A DNA stretch of 64,000 nucleotides from Rhodotorula mucilaginosa (Eukaryota > Basidiomycota > Microbotryomycetes > Sporidiobolales > Sporidiobolaceae), in contig CP137879.1 in assembly GCA_034406715.1 (NCBI GenBank), positions 124,001-188,000 on the forward strand, read 5' to 3'. Positions 35,339-46,000 of this stretch are shown here, piece by piece; position 1 is the stretch's first letter, and the number at the start of each line of letters is the position of its first letter. Below the pieces are notes generated by a model. It ran no database searches. It saw only the letters and a program-made list of their open reading frames with translations, and had not been told where the DNA came from. Position numbers and translations under genes: made by a program.

Positions 35339-36105
35339 CTACGCCTCGAGGGATGCGGGCGCCGCAGCAGCAAAGTCGTCGTCGTCGCCAAAGACGTTCT
35401 CGCCCGAGTAGACGACGTACAAGAAGCCGTCTTCGTCCCTGTCGGTCAAGGGGGTTTGCACGTCAGTCACGACGTCAAGGTACGAGGGACTGGCCGAGGC
35501 AGCGTACTTGTGTTCTTCGTAGATTGTGCTCATGAGGGCCCCGGTCGGCGGCAACACCTCGTCGACAAAGATAAAGATGGCCTTCTCCGGTGCGAGTTTG
35601 ATCCGTTTCCTGATCACGTAGACAAACTGCGCGAGGTTCAAGGTCAGTTTTATGAACGCTCATGTGGAAGGAAGGAAAGGGGGGAGCGCACCTGACCGAC
35701 GGTGAGATCGGCGGGGACGAGGTACTTTTTCTTGTCGATGGTGGGGATGTCACTCTTGTCTGCCTTTTCGCAGATGACCTGTTTGGTTGTCCCGTCTCCG
35801 TCAGTGATCGTGTACGTGGTGGCTGACCCCGATCAAAGGGAGGAGGAGGGGGACTGACGGGGATGCGATCGCTGTACTTTGCGCGGATGCGCTCTGCCTC
35901 GGCTTTACGCTTCTCTGTATGTACCCGCAAGAGTGTGTCAGCGAATAGCTCCTCGCGCCCCGGCGGTGGGTGACACCACACAACAAGGCGGGTCCGCGCC
36001 AAGTGGGGGCGGGTCGCACAGGGGTGGAGGTCGGGGCGAACGATAGGCAAGGAGCGCTCCAGACTGACCGAATACGTGCTCGTCTTTAAACTTTGGGCGG
36101 ACCAT
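35339..36105 (-). CDS. ATG8: Autophagy ubiquitin-like protein Atg8
   Basis: The spliced minus-strand protein begins [20 protein letters not shown] and continues through [40 protein letters not shown] and [15 protein letters not shown] to YSGENVFG. This is a complete Atg8/LC3 fold with the Arg/Lys-rich N-terminal helices and the terminal glycine (residue 117) to which phosphatidylethanolamine is joined. The protein builds autophagosome membranes. After that glycine come fifteen more residues, [15 protein letters not shown], which Atg4 would have to remove; yeast Atg8 has one. The intron 35439-35507 is 69 nt, has no stop in frame, and must be removed to restore HKDEDGFLY. The start at 36105 fits family length. 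Confidence 0.96.
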
Positions 36106-36508
36106 GGCTTGAGCTCAAGAGTGTAGCGGAAGCGCGAAAGGAGCGAGCCGTTCTCCTCGATGATGATGACTCCACCCGATGGAGATGAGCACACAGAGTC
36201 TGCCAGCACGTGCGATCCATCCTTTCCAATCTATATGTCCTCGCGTGATACTACTGCTTCCCCTGCCCTCGATCCCTCACGCCGCCGTCCTCCCTCTCCT
36301 CTTCCCTCATCTTCATCGCTGACGCGTCTTCCGAGTCCTCGAGCAATACATTGAGAGCGAGCCGTGAAGTGTGCGACGTGTATAGACCTCACGAGACGAT
36401 TTCTGATCAGGTACCCCTCAATCTCAAGGGTCTCAATCTCGAGAGTATCTTCTCTAGCAATCCAAAGACTTGTACATACAACAAACGGTTCCCCTGACCT
36501 ATATCGAA
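36106..36508. other. 403-bp ATG8 promoter / OPT 3' region
   Basis: Lies between the ATG8 start and the stop of the OPT transporter gene, both on the minus strand. It is less GC-rich than its surroundings near 36350-36500. No gene seen. Confidence 0.45.
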
Positions 36509-39500
36509 TCACCACGTAGTGGCTCCGAATCCTTCCGGCGGCGCCGTCTTGAAAGCAACTCCCGCCCAGTCTAGTGTCTTGGTAAACACCTCGTTCCCCC
36601 ACCAGTTGACCGCTGCGGACAACGATCCCGATCAGCACACACGTCTGACAAAGGACGCGCTGTCGCACTCACAAATGGTGCCGCCTCGAGGCAGCTGTAG
36701 CGTCAAGAAGATGAGGATGCCGCAGACGATCGTGCCGGCGTCCATCGCGGCCGACAAGACAAAGTTGTACTTGGACCACCAGTCAAAGTTGATCCTCCGG
36801 ACAAGGTATTCTGCCAGGGCGGAGCAGAACGAAAGAGAAAGAGAACCCGTTCAAGTCAGGTTTGGTCGTCCCCCCTCATGAGCGAACGTAAAGACGTAAA
36901 CTCACGAAAGATGAAGCCGACGATGAGTGACGAAGAAAAGTTGATGCCCGACGCGGGCGGGACAAACTCAAGTCCGGTCAGGGCGATCGGCAAGTGAAAG
37001 TACCGCAACCAGCACTGCGGCCACCGTCGCAGGATGAGCCACGTCACGAACGGGACCACGGCGCCGCCAATCATCCAATACAGCAGCGGGTGGTAGTATG
37101 CGCCAAAGTCGAAAAGCCGAACAGGACCGATCAAGCCCCTGTAACGAGCGAGCGTGCGTGGCGTGGGTTGGGTCAGTCACGAAACCCGGACACCTTTTGG
37201 GTTGGGGCTTGGCAAAGAAGAGGGGCGGGGTGAGTCTCACCAGATGATCGAGGCCGAGAACGTCGTCCGCGCACTCGGACAGATGAGACGCGCCGACTGG
37301 TCGGCGTCACACAGCGTCGGAACAGTCGCGACAAGGAACCGCTTGACGCCGACTTGGGCGCACGACGTGATGATGACGGCGACAACTTGCACTGTCCGTC
37401 CATCCACACAGGGGGTTAGACCGGGTCCACCTCAAAACAAGTCGAAGAAGGATGACGCACCTTTGAACGTTTCTCGCGGCGGGATTTTCATATAGTGCCC
37501 AAGTTTGAGGTCCTGCACGAGCGTTTCTCAGCCAGCTGCATGTAGGCGAAAGCTGCCGACGCCTTACCTGACTAAAGTACAGACCGAGATTGAGAGCGTT
37601 CGACGTATAGATCTTGAACAGCTGCAACGCGCACAAAAACGACGGATCAGTCACGTGTGGAGTGAACAAACAAGTCGGAATACGCACCACGTTGGCGAGC
37701 GGTTTGTCGGTCATGATGTAGCCGCCGACGAACTCGGCAATCACGTTGACCGACACCTACGCGCAGCAGGTTGTCAGCTCGAGAAGGGACGGGACAGCGT
37801 GCACTCGATGAAGAAGAAGACGGAAAAAGATGCACATTGTACGATGTCAGGGCGTAGATGTATCCGGCCGGGATAATGTAGACGACTCCCATCGCGACAG
37901 AGACCAAGAGCGCCCAGACCGGCATTCCGGTCGGCCAGCACTGCATGCCACGGAGTATCACTTCAGTCAGTGAGAGCAATCTCCTGCAGAGCAGAGAGAG
38001 CGCGTCGGGAAGACTCACGGCGACAGTCACCGCCGAGAGGGCGAACGCGATGAGGAGGAAAGCCAGGTAAGCCCAATCGGGCACATCTGGGTAGTTGCGC
38101 ATGAGCTTCATGTGGATGTCGACGTCGCCCTTGACGTGTTGACGGAGAAGGCGGTTCCAGATGTCGCGGCCGTTGAAGAGGAGGGTATGGACCAGGATCC
38201 CGATCGAGAGCATGAAGGCCGTCCCGTAGGACACGAGGTACGTGACCGGCATGTACACCGGCGAGTACTCGTTGTAGGCCGTCACGTTGAGCGCGAGACG
38301 CGAAGTGTCGAGGACGCGCACGGCATCGTACGGTTGTCCGAAGCGATCAAAGACGGACGAGGTCGAGATCGGGAGATAGGCCGAATTAAACGTCTGATGG
38401 TGGCTCCTTCCGGGGTCAACACGATTCCTTTACCCCACTTTCCCAGGTCGTTCAAACTCACGTTGGTGTAGTACATGATCGGCGCAATGATCCAGAAGGC
38501 CACGAAGAAGCCGCCAAAGATGTTGAGCTGCGCCCACCAGGGCACGATGAGCGGCGAAGCGACAAAGGCAATCTGGCTCCAGTCGAACGAGAACAAGCCC
38601 ATCCCGAGTCCGGACGCGACGCCAAACAGTTGGTTGACGACGACGTTGTCTGCAGGTGGTGCGAGGCTCAGCTCTATGCCGAGTCCAGCCGCCCGAACGA
38701 AAGAGACCAAAAAACTTACTCGGCGCAATCCAGCAGACCCAGGAGAAGGCGGAGAGGGCGACAAAGAGGAAGCCTACATATCGGACAGTGAACCGTCAAC
38801 GGAGAGCACGGGAGGAGGAAACGGTCGAGTGGGAGAAAGAGAAACTTACCGGGCAGCCAGAACCAGCAGAACGCGCCAAAAAAGACATAAGTGAAGAACC
38901 GCAATCGACTCGGTCCGGGCTCCTCGTCCTCGATCTCGGCGTGGAACGTGTTCAAGAGCGTGCAGAAGACGAGGTTCTGCGGCCAGAGCATCGATGCCGG
39001 CCAGACGAGGAAACGGCGGCAGAGTCCGGCCGCGCCGAACCCGATCATCTGGGTAGTAAAGACGAGGAGGATGTCGAAGCCGAACGGTTGAGGCCGACCG
39101 TAAAACTTTTCGGCCGCGACGCTGTAGTTGAGGCCCAGAGGCGGGCCGGTCGAGACGTTGGCCATGATGACGAGGAGGGCGTGCTCCTTGATGCTGAACG
39201 GTCCCGGGTTCAAGCTGACCCTATGAGGCATCCCGAGTCGGCGGGTCCAGATCGGCAGCTTGATGTCGGCCGCGGGCATGTACTTGGCCAGGAACCGTCC
39301 AAAGGGGTAGGTGAAAAGCTGAGTGATGATGGGCGTGATGAGCGGCGCCGGATACCGCAAGCTAAAGTACGTGTTGAGCGCGGCAAAGACGAGGCAGAAG
39401 AGCAACCCGAGGAACCAGACTCGCAGCGTCAGGACGCATGCGGACGGGTCGTCGACGTTGGACACGCTCGCTTGAACTTCGGGGTACACGGAATCTTCGA

Positions 39501-40592
39501 GCGGCGGCGGAGGGCGGCGCCGCCGGATCCCGGCGGCAGCCTCGAGGTCGGCCACCTTGGTGTCGTCCAACGAGCTCGTGTGGCCCGACAGGCCGAGATG
39601 ATGCAGGCTGATCCCGGTCGCCCGGCCGTCAGCCGACGACATGATCTCGTCCTTGTCGCTCGCTCCATCGTTGCCGTACCGATGGCCCGCCGCGAACAGG
39701 CGAGCGTCGAACGGGTCCGACGTGAACCGGTCCGGGTCGTCGGGCAAGTGCCACACTCCTCGGGGCTCGTCCATCTCGTGCGAGCTGCTTTCGTCGGAGC
39801 GACTGCGTCGTCTTACCGACGATTGAGCTGTCGCTTTTCTCTCCTCCGCCTCCGCCTGGTGCGCCACCTCGTCCCGAACGTCGACAGAATCGGATGCTAA
39901 AGCGGACGCCGGCGTCATCGGTTCTTCCGAGTCGTTGGTTTTCGGAGGGCTGCGCATGAAATCGAATCCTTGCCCCTGGAGGGCGACCTCGATCGGCACC
40001 ATGCTGCCGGGCGGCGGCGCCTCTCCGGTCGCAGGACGGTGAAAGGAGAACATGCCGCAATCGTCATCGTCGTCATCGTCTTCGTCGTCCTCCTCGACGA
40101 GTATGTCAGGTGGTGGGAGTCTCGCACCCCCGGGGGCAACGGGGCTGTTGCTGTACGGCTGCGACTGGAATTCCGGAGAAAGAGGTCAGTGTTGCTGTAC
40201 ACGCTGCTGTCGGAAGCGAGACTCACGGGCGGAGACTGGGCGGATGTGGCAGTTTGCGGTCGCGAAGCGAACGATCCAAACGCGGAAGCTTCGCCAGCGC
40301 CGAACGACGTCTTTGGCCGCGCAGTCGTGGGTCGTTCGACAGAATGCGCGTCTTCGTGGGAGCCGCTCGTGGGAAGCGCGAACGCAAAGGGACCGTCGGT
40401 GACGTCTTGCTCTGCTTGCTCGTCTGGACGCCGTCCCGTTCCGGGTGGTTGACTGCCGAAAGCTGTCAGGGGACGGCGGGACGTCGACGGCCTCGTGCTC
40501 GTCTCGCCGGGAGCGTCCCGTTCGAGGACTGGCAAGGAGAAGGCGAAGAGATCCGAGACCGACTCGTCGTCGTCGTGCGTCGGAACTGCCAT
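36509..40592 (-). CDS. Oligopeptide transporter, OPT family
   Basis: About a dozen exons on the minus strand. The start MAVPTHDDDESVSDLFAFSL at 40592 opens a roughly 280-residue polar, disordered cytosolic region. An intron with GTGAGT donor joins SAQSPP to SQPYSNSPVAPGG and on into an acidic run before MFSFHRPATGE. The membrane part starts near LTLRVWFLGLLFCLVF and has the OPT hallmarks: NPGPFSIKEHALLVIMAN, and the KIPPR motif (codons near 37474-37488) in MKIPPRETFK. It ends in helices and VNWWGNEVFTKTLDWAG. OPT proteins carry small peptides, glutathione or metal-siderophore complexes with protons across the plasma membrane; the substrate is unknown. The long N-terminal tail is larger than in yeast Opt1 and may be regulatory. 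Confidence 0.9.
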
Positions 40593-41385
40593 CGCGGCAG
40601 AATGTTCCCCCCACCCGACCTCGACTCGATTACACGCAGTTCCACCGGCCGGGCAGCGGGTCGGCACAGCCAGGGACTGCTTGACGCTTCACCAGTCTGA
40701 TCCTCGAGTCGGCGCGGTGCGTGAGTCGGTATCGAGAGGGAAGAGTCGGACCGAAACCTGAAACCGATGAGAAGAAGCGCCGGACTCGAGCGAGATCGCC
40801 GGGACCCGCAGAGCAGGCGTCGTCGAGCCACGCAAGGACTGAGCCTGGCGAGGCTTGAGCTTGAGCACTATGCAGCGACGCGAGTGCGACCTGCAAGGAC
40901 GGCGGTCCTTTGCTGGTCCAAGCGACACCGCGAAGAACAATCAGATCGCGCTCGCTCTCGATCAAACTCGTTTCAAACCGCCGCGGCGGTCAAATGGCGC
41001 GGGCGCGCCGCCACCCAGCTGCATGCACGCATCGCACTCTCTCGCACGAACGCTCCCGTTAACAGGCTCGGCCGGATCAGGTTCAACTCGGGTAGACAGA
41101 TCGATTGCAACAGATCACAAAGAGTGGCACGCATACATCGCTCGGCTCGTAAGGAGAAAAGGAAAGGAAAAGGCGGTGGCAAAAAAACACATGCGAGCGC
41201 TCGTCGTCGTAGAATGGGTCGTTTCGTAGGTCGTCACGTCAAAAACAGCAGCGAGGGAATCGAGGTCGTACTGCAGCGCGCGCGCGAGAGAGAGAGAGAA
41301 AGGCGAGTCAGAATCCTGTCGTCAAGTTTGAAGGCTGATGCAACGAAAACTCACGTTTGGCCGTGTCCTCCGCGTCGAAGTGAAC
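40593..41385. other. 793-bp region between the OPT start and the repeat-precursor stop
   Basis: OPT promoter plus the 3' UTR of the repeat gene. The open frames on both strands continue those of the flanking genes or are unsupported. A short GA-repeat lies at about 41282-41301. No gene seen. Confidence 0.45.
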
Positions 41386-42176
41386 TTAAGCCGAAGCGTC
41401 CTCCTCGCCCTTGGACGGGAGAAGACCCCAGCGCTTCTCCGGAGCGTCCTCGCCGCCCTTGCTCGGAAGGAGTCCCCAGCGCTTCTCCGGAGCGTCCTCC
41501 TCACCCTTGGACGGGAGAAGTCCCCAGCGCTTCTCCGGAGCGTCCTCGCCGCCCTTGCTCGGAAGGAGTCCCCAGCGCTTCTCCGGAGCGTCCTCCTCAC
41601 CCTTGGACGGGAGAAGTCCCCAGCGCTTCTCCGGCGCGTCCTCCTCGCCCTTAGACGGAAGGAGTCCCCAGCGCTTCTCCGGCGCGTCCTCCTCGCCCTT
41701 GGACGGAAGGAGTCCCCAGCGCTTCTCCGGCGCGTCCTCCTCGCCCTTGGACGGAAGGAGACCCCAGCGCTTCTCCGGAGCGTCCTCCTCACCCTTGGAC
41801 GGGAGGAGTCCCCAGCGCTTCTCCGGAGCGTCCTCACCGCCCTTGGACGGGAGGAGTCCCCAGCGCTTCTCCGGAGCGTCCTCACCGCCCTTGCTCGGGA
41901 GAAGTCCCCAGCGCTTCTCCGGAGCGTCCTCGCCGCCCTTGCTCGGAAGGAGTCCCCAGCGCTTCTCCGGAGCGTCCTCGCCGCCCTTGCTCGGGAGGAG
42001 TCCCCAACGAGCCTCGAGCTGCGTGAGTGGTGGATGCGAGTCAGTTGCCAACGTCAAAGTGAAACGAGGTGGGGGGACCGGGTCAGCGAACGTACGTCGG
42101 AACCCTCGGGTGCGGCGATGGGGGCGGCGATGGCCAGCGAGGCAGCCAAGAGCAAGATGGCGGCAGAGATCTTCAT
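41386..42176 (-). CDS. Secreted precursor with 13 tandem peptides bounded by KR sites (Kex2-processed repeat protein)
   Basis: Two exons on the minus strand, 42096-42176 and 41386-42018, give 237 residues. The N-terminus MKISAAILLLAASLAIAAP is a clear signal peptide. A short leader ending LEAR follows, then thirteen units: twelve of 16 residues, WGLLPSKGGEDAPEKR or the same with GE in place of GG, and a last one ending EEDASA. Every unit is preceded by KR except the first, which follows EAR. KR is the site of the Golgi protease Kex2, so the protein would release about a dozen copies of a 14-residue peptide. This plan is that of fungal KEP proteins, yeast alpha-factor and the dikaritin (ustiloxin-type) precursors. 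No modification genes are seen nearby. Peptide function is unknown; signalling is inference. Confidence 0.85.
41389..42006 (-). repeat. 48-bp tandem repeat array, 13 copies
   Basis: Coding minisatellite inside the precursor gene; period 48 nt (16 codons), last copy 42 nt. Two unit types alternate. In gene order, copies 1-4, 10 and 12 read GG and copies 5-9, 11 and 13 read GE. The serine codon also differs between units (AGC or TCC). Such mosaics point to unequal crossing-over or gene conversion. The antisense frame also stays open across the array, which is a by-product of the periodicity. Confidence 0.95.
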
Positions 42177-43098
42177 GACTTGTGAGGCGTCAAAGGAGTG
42201 GCAAGAGGGAGAGAAAGTGATGAGGAGAGAAGCAAGGTGCACGTCGGCTTTGTCCTTCGTCAAAAACGTTGTGTGATCAGCGTGACGGCAGCGTGACAAT
42301 GTGACATGCGGCGGCGGTGCGAGGCGGCCAGGCCTTTTAGCGTACAAATTCACAAAAGTCTCGCGAGTCGGCGAGCGCCCGCGCGTTCAATTCATGGCAT
42401 TTCGCCCCCTTTTTGGCGTTTCCAGACCAGCTGCTCCAGTACTAGTACAAAGCGTGCAGCTGGCGGCGCCGCATTTTAGTTCCAAGCGTGCAGCATACAT
42501 ACAAAGAAAAAGTACAGCAAATGCACAGCCGACACGCTCGAGGTAAGTACGGGGTGAGGTTGGAAGTCCGACGGAAACATGTGTTTGAGCCGTACTGTAA
42601 CTTACGTATGTACTGTAACAAGGTCTAACCTGTTAAAGCAGGAGCGCCTTTATGCAGATGAGTCGGTAAAGACGCCGGCACCTTATCTAAACACGTGCTA
42701 AAGGGATCACTCCTCTCGATCAAAAAGGGATCTGCGAACTCTTGATCCTACAGTTGCGCGTGAGCACTCCAATGCTTCTGCTTTGCCCCCTTGCGCCGCA
42801 CGAAGCTCTGGACAAAGGGACCGCCGTATAGACTCGGGCAGCTAAGCTCGAGACCATCCAAAACGGCACGCACCAGTGCACCCGCTCTCGGACTTTTGAG
42901 TTTGTCACGCACGGCAAGTGCCGACCTTCAAGCCAAGCTGCTGCCGTCGAGCAAACTGATGTTACAAAACGTCGGCGGTTGACGAAACCCGGAGAAGGGA
43001 ATGTACTGCAGGGTCGAGATGCAAAAAAGGAGGTGAAAAGCTGGTACAGACACAATGTCACACGCGCTTCGACGACGGAATCCAGGCAAGCCGCCTCA
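42177..43098. promoter_or_regulatory. Upstream region of the repeat-precursor gene
   Basis: 922 bp between the precursor's start codon and the SPT16 stop. It contains an exact ACAAAGGGA at 42822-42830, the pheromone response element bound by Prf1 in Ustilago, and a direct repeat GTACTGTAAC at 42592-42601 and 42610-42619. It is richer in A/T than most of the window. The open frame 42720-43406 (minus) is only an extension past the Spt16 tail in another frame. Regulatory meaning is inferred. Confidence 0.4.
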
Positions 43099-46000
43099 TC
43101 AGCGACGGCCGCCGCTCTTGGCCTTGCTCTTGGACGACCCCGACTTCTTGCCGCGATCATCGTCAGAGTCGTCTCCGCCGGCCTTGCTCTTCTCCTTGCG
43201 TTCGAGGCGGCGTTCTGCGTCGGACCACTCCTCGCCCGAGTCGGACAAGTCCGACGCATCGGAACCTGATTCCGACCCGTCCGAGTAGGCAGATTCGTCC
43301 GAAAAGTCGGACACGTCCTCGTCGTCCTCGACGTCGGACGCAGCAAATTCAGAGCCTTCTTCGGAGTCGTCGCTCGACCCGGGTTCCTGCATCCCGCAAG
43401 AGACAAGATTTAGCTTTCGGTCGTCGGCACTACCGCCGCGCGGGTGGGGAAATGAGAGCGAAATTTGGATCTGCCGACTCACGTCGTCATTCGTAGACAG
43501 GAAGCCCCAGCCACCCTCGTTGAAAAACTCGTACGGGTCGTCGTTGACCGTCTTCATGATGGCCTGCCAGTTCAGGTTGACGGGTCCCTCCGAGAACGGA
43601 ATGTCGACCGAGCTGTCGAGTGAGGAGTGCGGAACGATCAGTTCCGCGACGACCTCCACCAGAGAATAGAGATTCGCACGCACTCGAGCCACTCTTTGAC
43701 GGTATCGAGCTGGTTCATCGGAATCGTATTGATATGCACCGGCGCGCGCGTAAAGTCTTGGAAGACAAAGACGAGGTCAAAGTTTTTGAGGCCGTACTGG
43801 ACGCGCTCGAGGTGAGCGATCTCGATCTCGCTGAGGGTGAGGACGAGGAAAGGCGGCTCGGTGAGGAACACGAGCGTGTCGGTCGTCGGCTGCAAGAGGA
43901 CGTTGGACCGGAAGGGGACACCCTGGAACCCGAGCTCGCGGAAGGGAATGTCGACTTCGAGGCGGTTGTTGGACGCTTCCGCGATCTTGTCCGAGAATGC
44001 CTTGAAGTACTTGTTCAAGTCGGCGCGGCGTTTCCTCTCCTCCTGTTCCTGCTCGAGCTCGTCCTCGTCGTGGTAGTTGCGCTTGCGCTTCTTGTTGCCA
44101 GTCTCGTCGAACGAGGCGTCCGAAACCTCGCGGAAGAACTGCACGTCCTTGGCCTTCTTCTTGCCGATCATGATCGGGTTCTTGAGGTGAACGTGCAGAA
44201 TGACGATGAGCTCGTTGTCGCAAGGCTGGAAGAGGAGGTGCTTGATGTTGCTGAAGAGGATGTCTGTACGTCGGTGATTCCACGGTTAGCGACGTGGCCC
44301 CCAGAGTCTGCGGGGTCAAAGACTGACCGAGCTTCTGCTCCGACTTGATGGAGGACTGGTAGCGAATACCGTTCGAGTGGATCTCGACGTCGCCCGATTG
44401 CCGCTTGCCATCAAAGGACGGCCGCAGCTGCACCTCCGTCAAGCGGATCGGTCGCTTGCCTGGGGGGTAACGCATCAAGTCAGACTCGGGCCGCAAAGAG
44501 CTTCAGAAAGCTGGCAAAGGCAATCATCACGCACCCTTGATCTCGATCAGCTTGTCCTGCTCAACCACGTCCGCCAGCTCCTTGCGTTCGTTCTCGCGCT
44601 TCGTCGCCGTCTTTTTCAAGTCCGAGATCTCCTTGTGCAGCTCGGCAAAGCGGAACGAGTCGGTCGAGCGGTACGTGATGCCACGGATAAAGGTCGCGTT
44701 CGGGTCCTCGAAAGGCTGCACGATCGAACCGGGAACGGCATTCAGTCATGGGCCTTCGACCAAGGCTCTGCACTCGAGAAGAGGAAAAGCAGCGCACGGT
44801 GTCCTCCTTCTTGCCGGTGATGGCACCCGGAGTGGTAAACATGAAGCGGAGGACGGTGTAATCTCCCTCTTCCTGCTTGATCAGACTCTTGAGCGTGTTG
44901 ATGTGGAAGGGGACGGCGTAGCCGTGAATCGGCAGGATGATGGTCGAGCGACGAGCGTCGACGACGATCTGTCTCAATCCCAGGGCGAAGGGGTGGCGTT
45001 TTTCTCGTCAGGTTGCGGCCAGAAGGACGAAGAATAGGGATGGGACCCCCCCAAGGAGAGACGCACCTTTTGGTTCGCGACACTTTCCGGCAGCTGACTG
45101 TCCTTGACGTACGACTCGAACCTCCTCCACTGCTTCTCGCGGTTATTGTCGCCCTTGCCGCCCTCGCCCGAGTACTTGGCCAACCCTTCCTCCTGCCTCC
45201 TCGCCGCGAGTTCCCGCTGGTGCTGCTTCCGCCGGTTCATCGCGTCGGCGTCGATCTCGCGGTTCTCGTTACGGAGTTTCGATTTGACGATCGCCGTCGG
45301 CGCGGCGTTTCTCCGGGACGGGCCATCCGCCTGCGCCGACTTGGACGGCTTCTTCTCCTCCTCCTGTGCACGCGTCAAGATTCTACCAGATCAGCGGCAG
45401 TCTCTCGAGAGATGACGCGAAAAAGGACCCTCGGACTCACATCCATGTAGAACATGACGTCGTCCTTGCCCTTCAACCCGTCCGCGAGCACCTTCGCACC
45501 GTCCTTGCCGACCTGGACCGTGTCGATGAGCGAAACGGCGTACTGCGAACCTTTGCCGTCCGGAATCCCGTTGAACCCGAGCGTGAGCGAGAAGATCATG
45601 TCCGACTTGATGGTCCGGGTGCCCTTGGGCGAAAGGAGGTACGCGTTGTCGCGGAATTCGATGCCCATCTTTGAGGGGAGCGCTTTCCGTCAGTCAATAA
45701 TCCCCCTGGTCGACTCGATTCCTCGGCGGCGGCACTTCAATAGAAAGGGAAAGGGAAGGGAAGGGAGACTCACTCCGAACCCTGCACTCTTGACGAACCG
45801 GTCCGCGAGGTCGGGCCGGTCGGCCTGGATCTTGTCGACGACTTTCTGGTAAAAGTCCTTGCAAACGACTCCGTCTTTCAGTTCCGCCAGGGCAAACTTT
45901 TGCAACTCGGCGACAAAGAGGTAGTTCTTCTCTTGCTCCTGTTCAACGTCGTCGTCGTGTACCGTCGTCAGCTTTTGTCTCTCGCTGGCCTGGCCGGAGC

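Noticed and set aside
38656-39900. 414-residue plus-strand frame opposite the OPT gene
   Set aside because: Antisense shadow of the OPT membrane domain with no recognisable fold.
41338-42276. Long plus-strand open frames across the peptide array
   Set aside because: They run antisense to the repeat gene and are open only because the 48-bp period has no stops in those frames. They lack a signal peptide, introns or a known domain.
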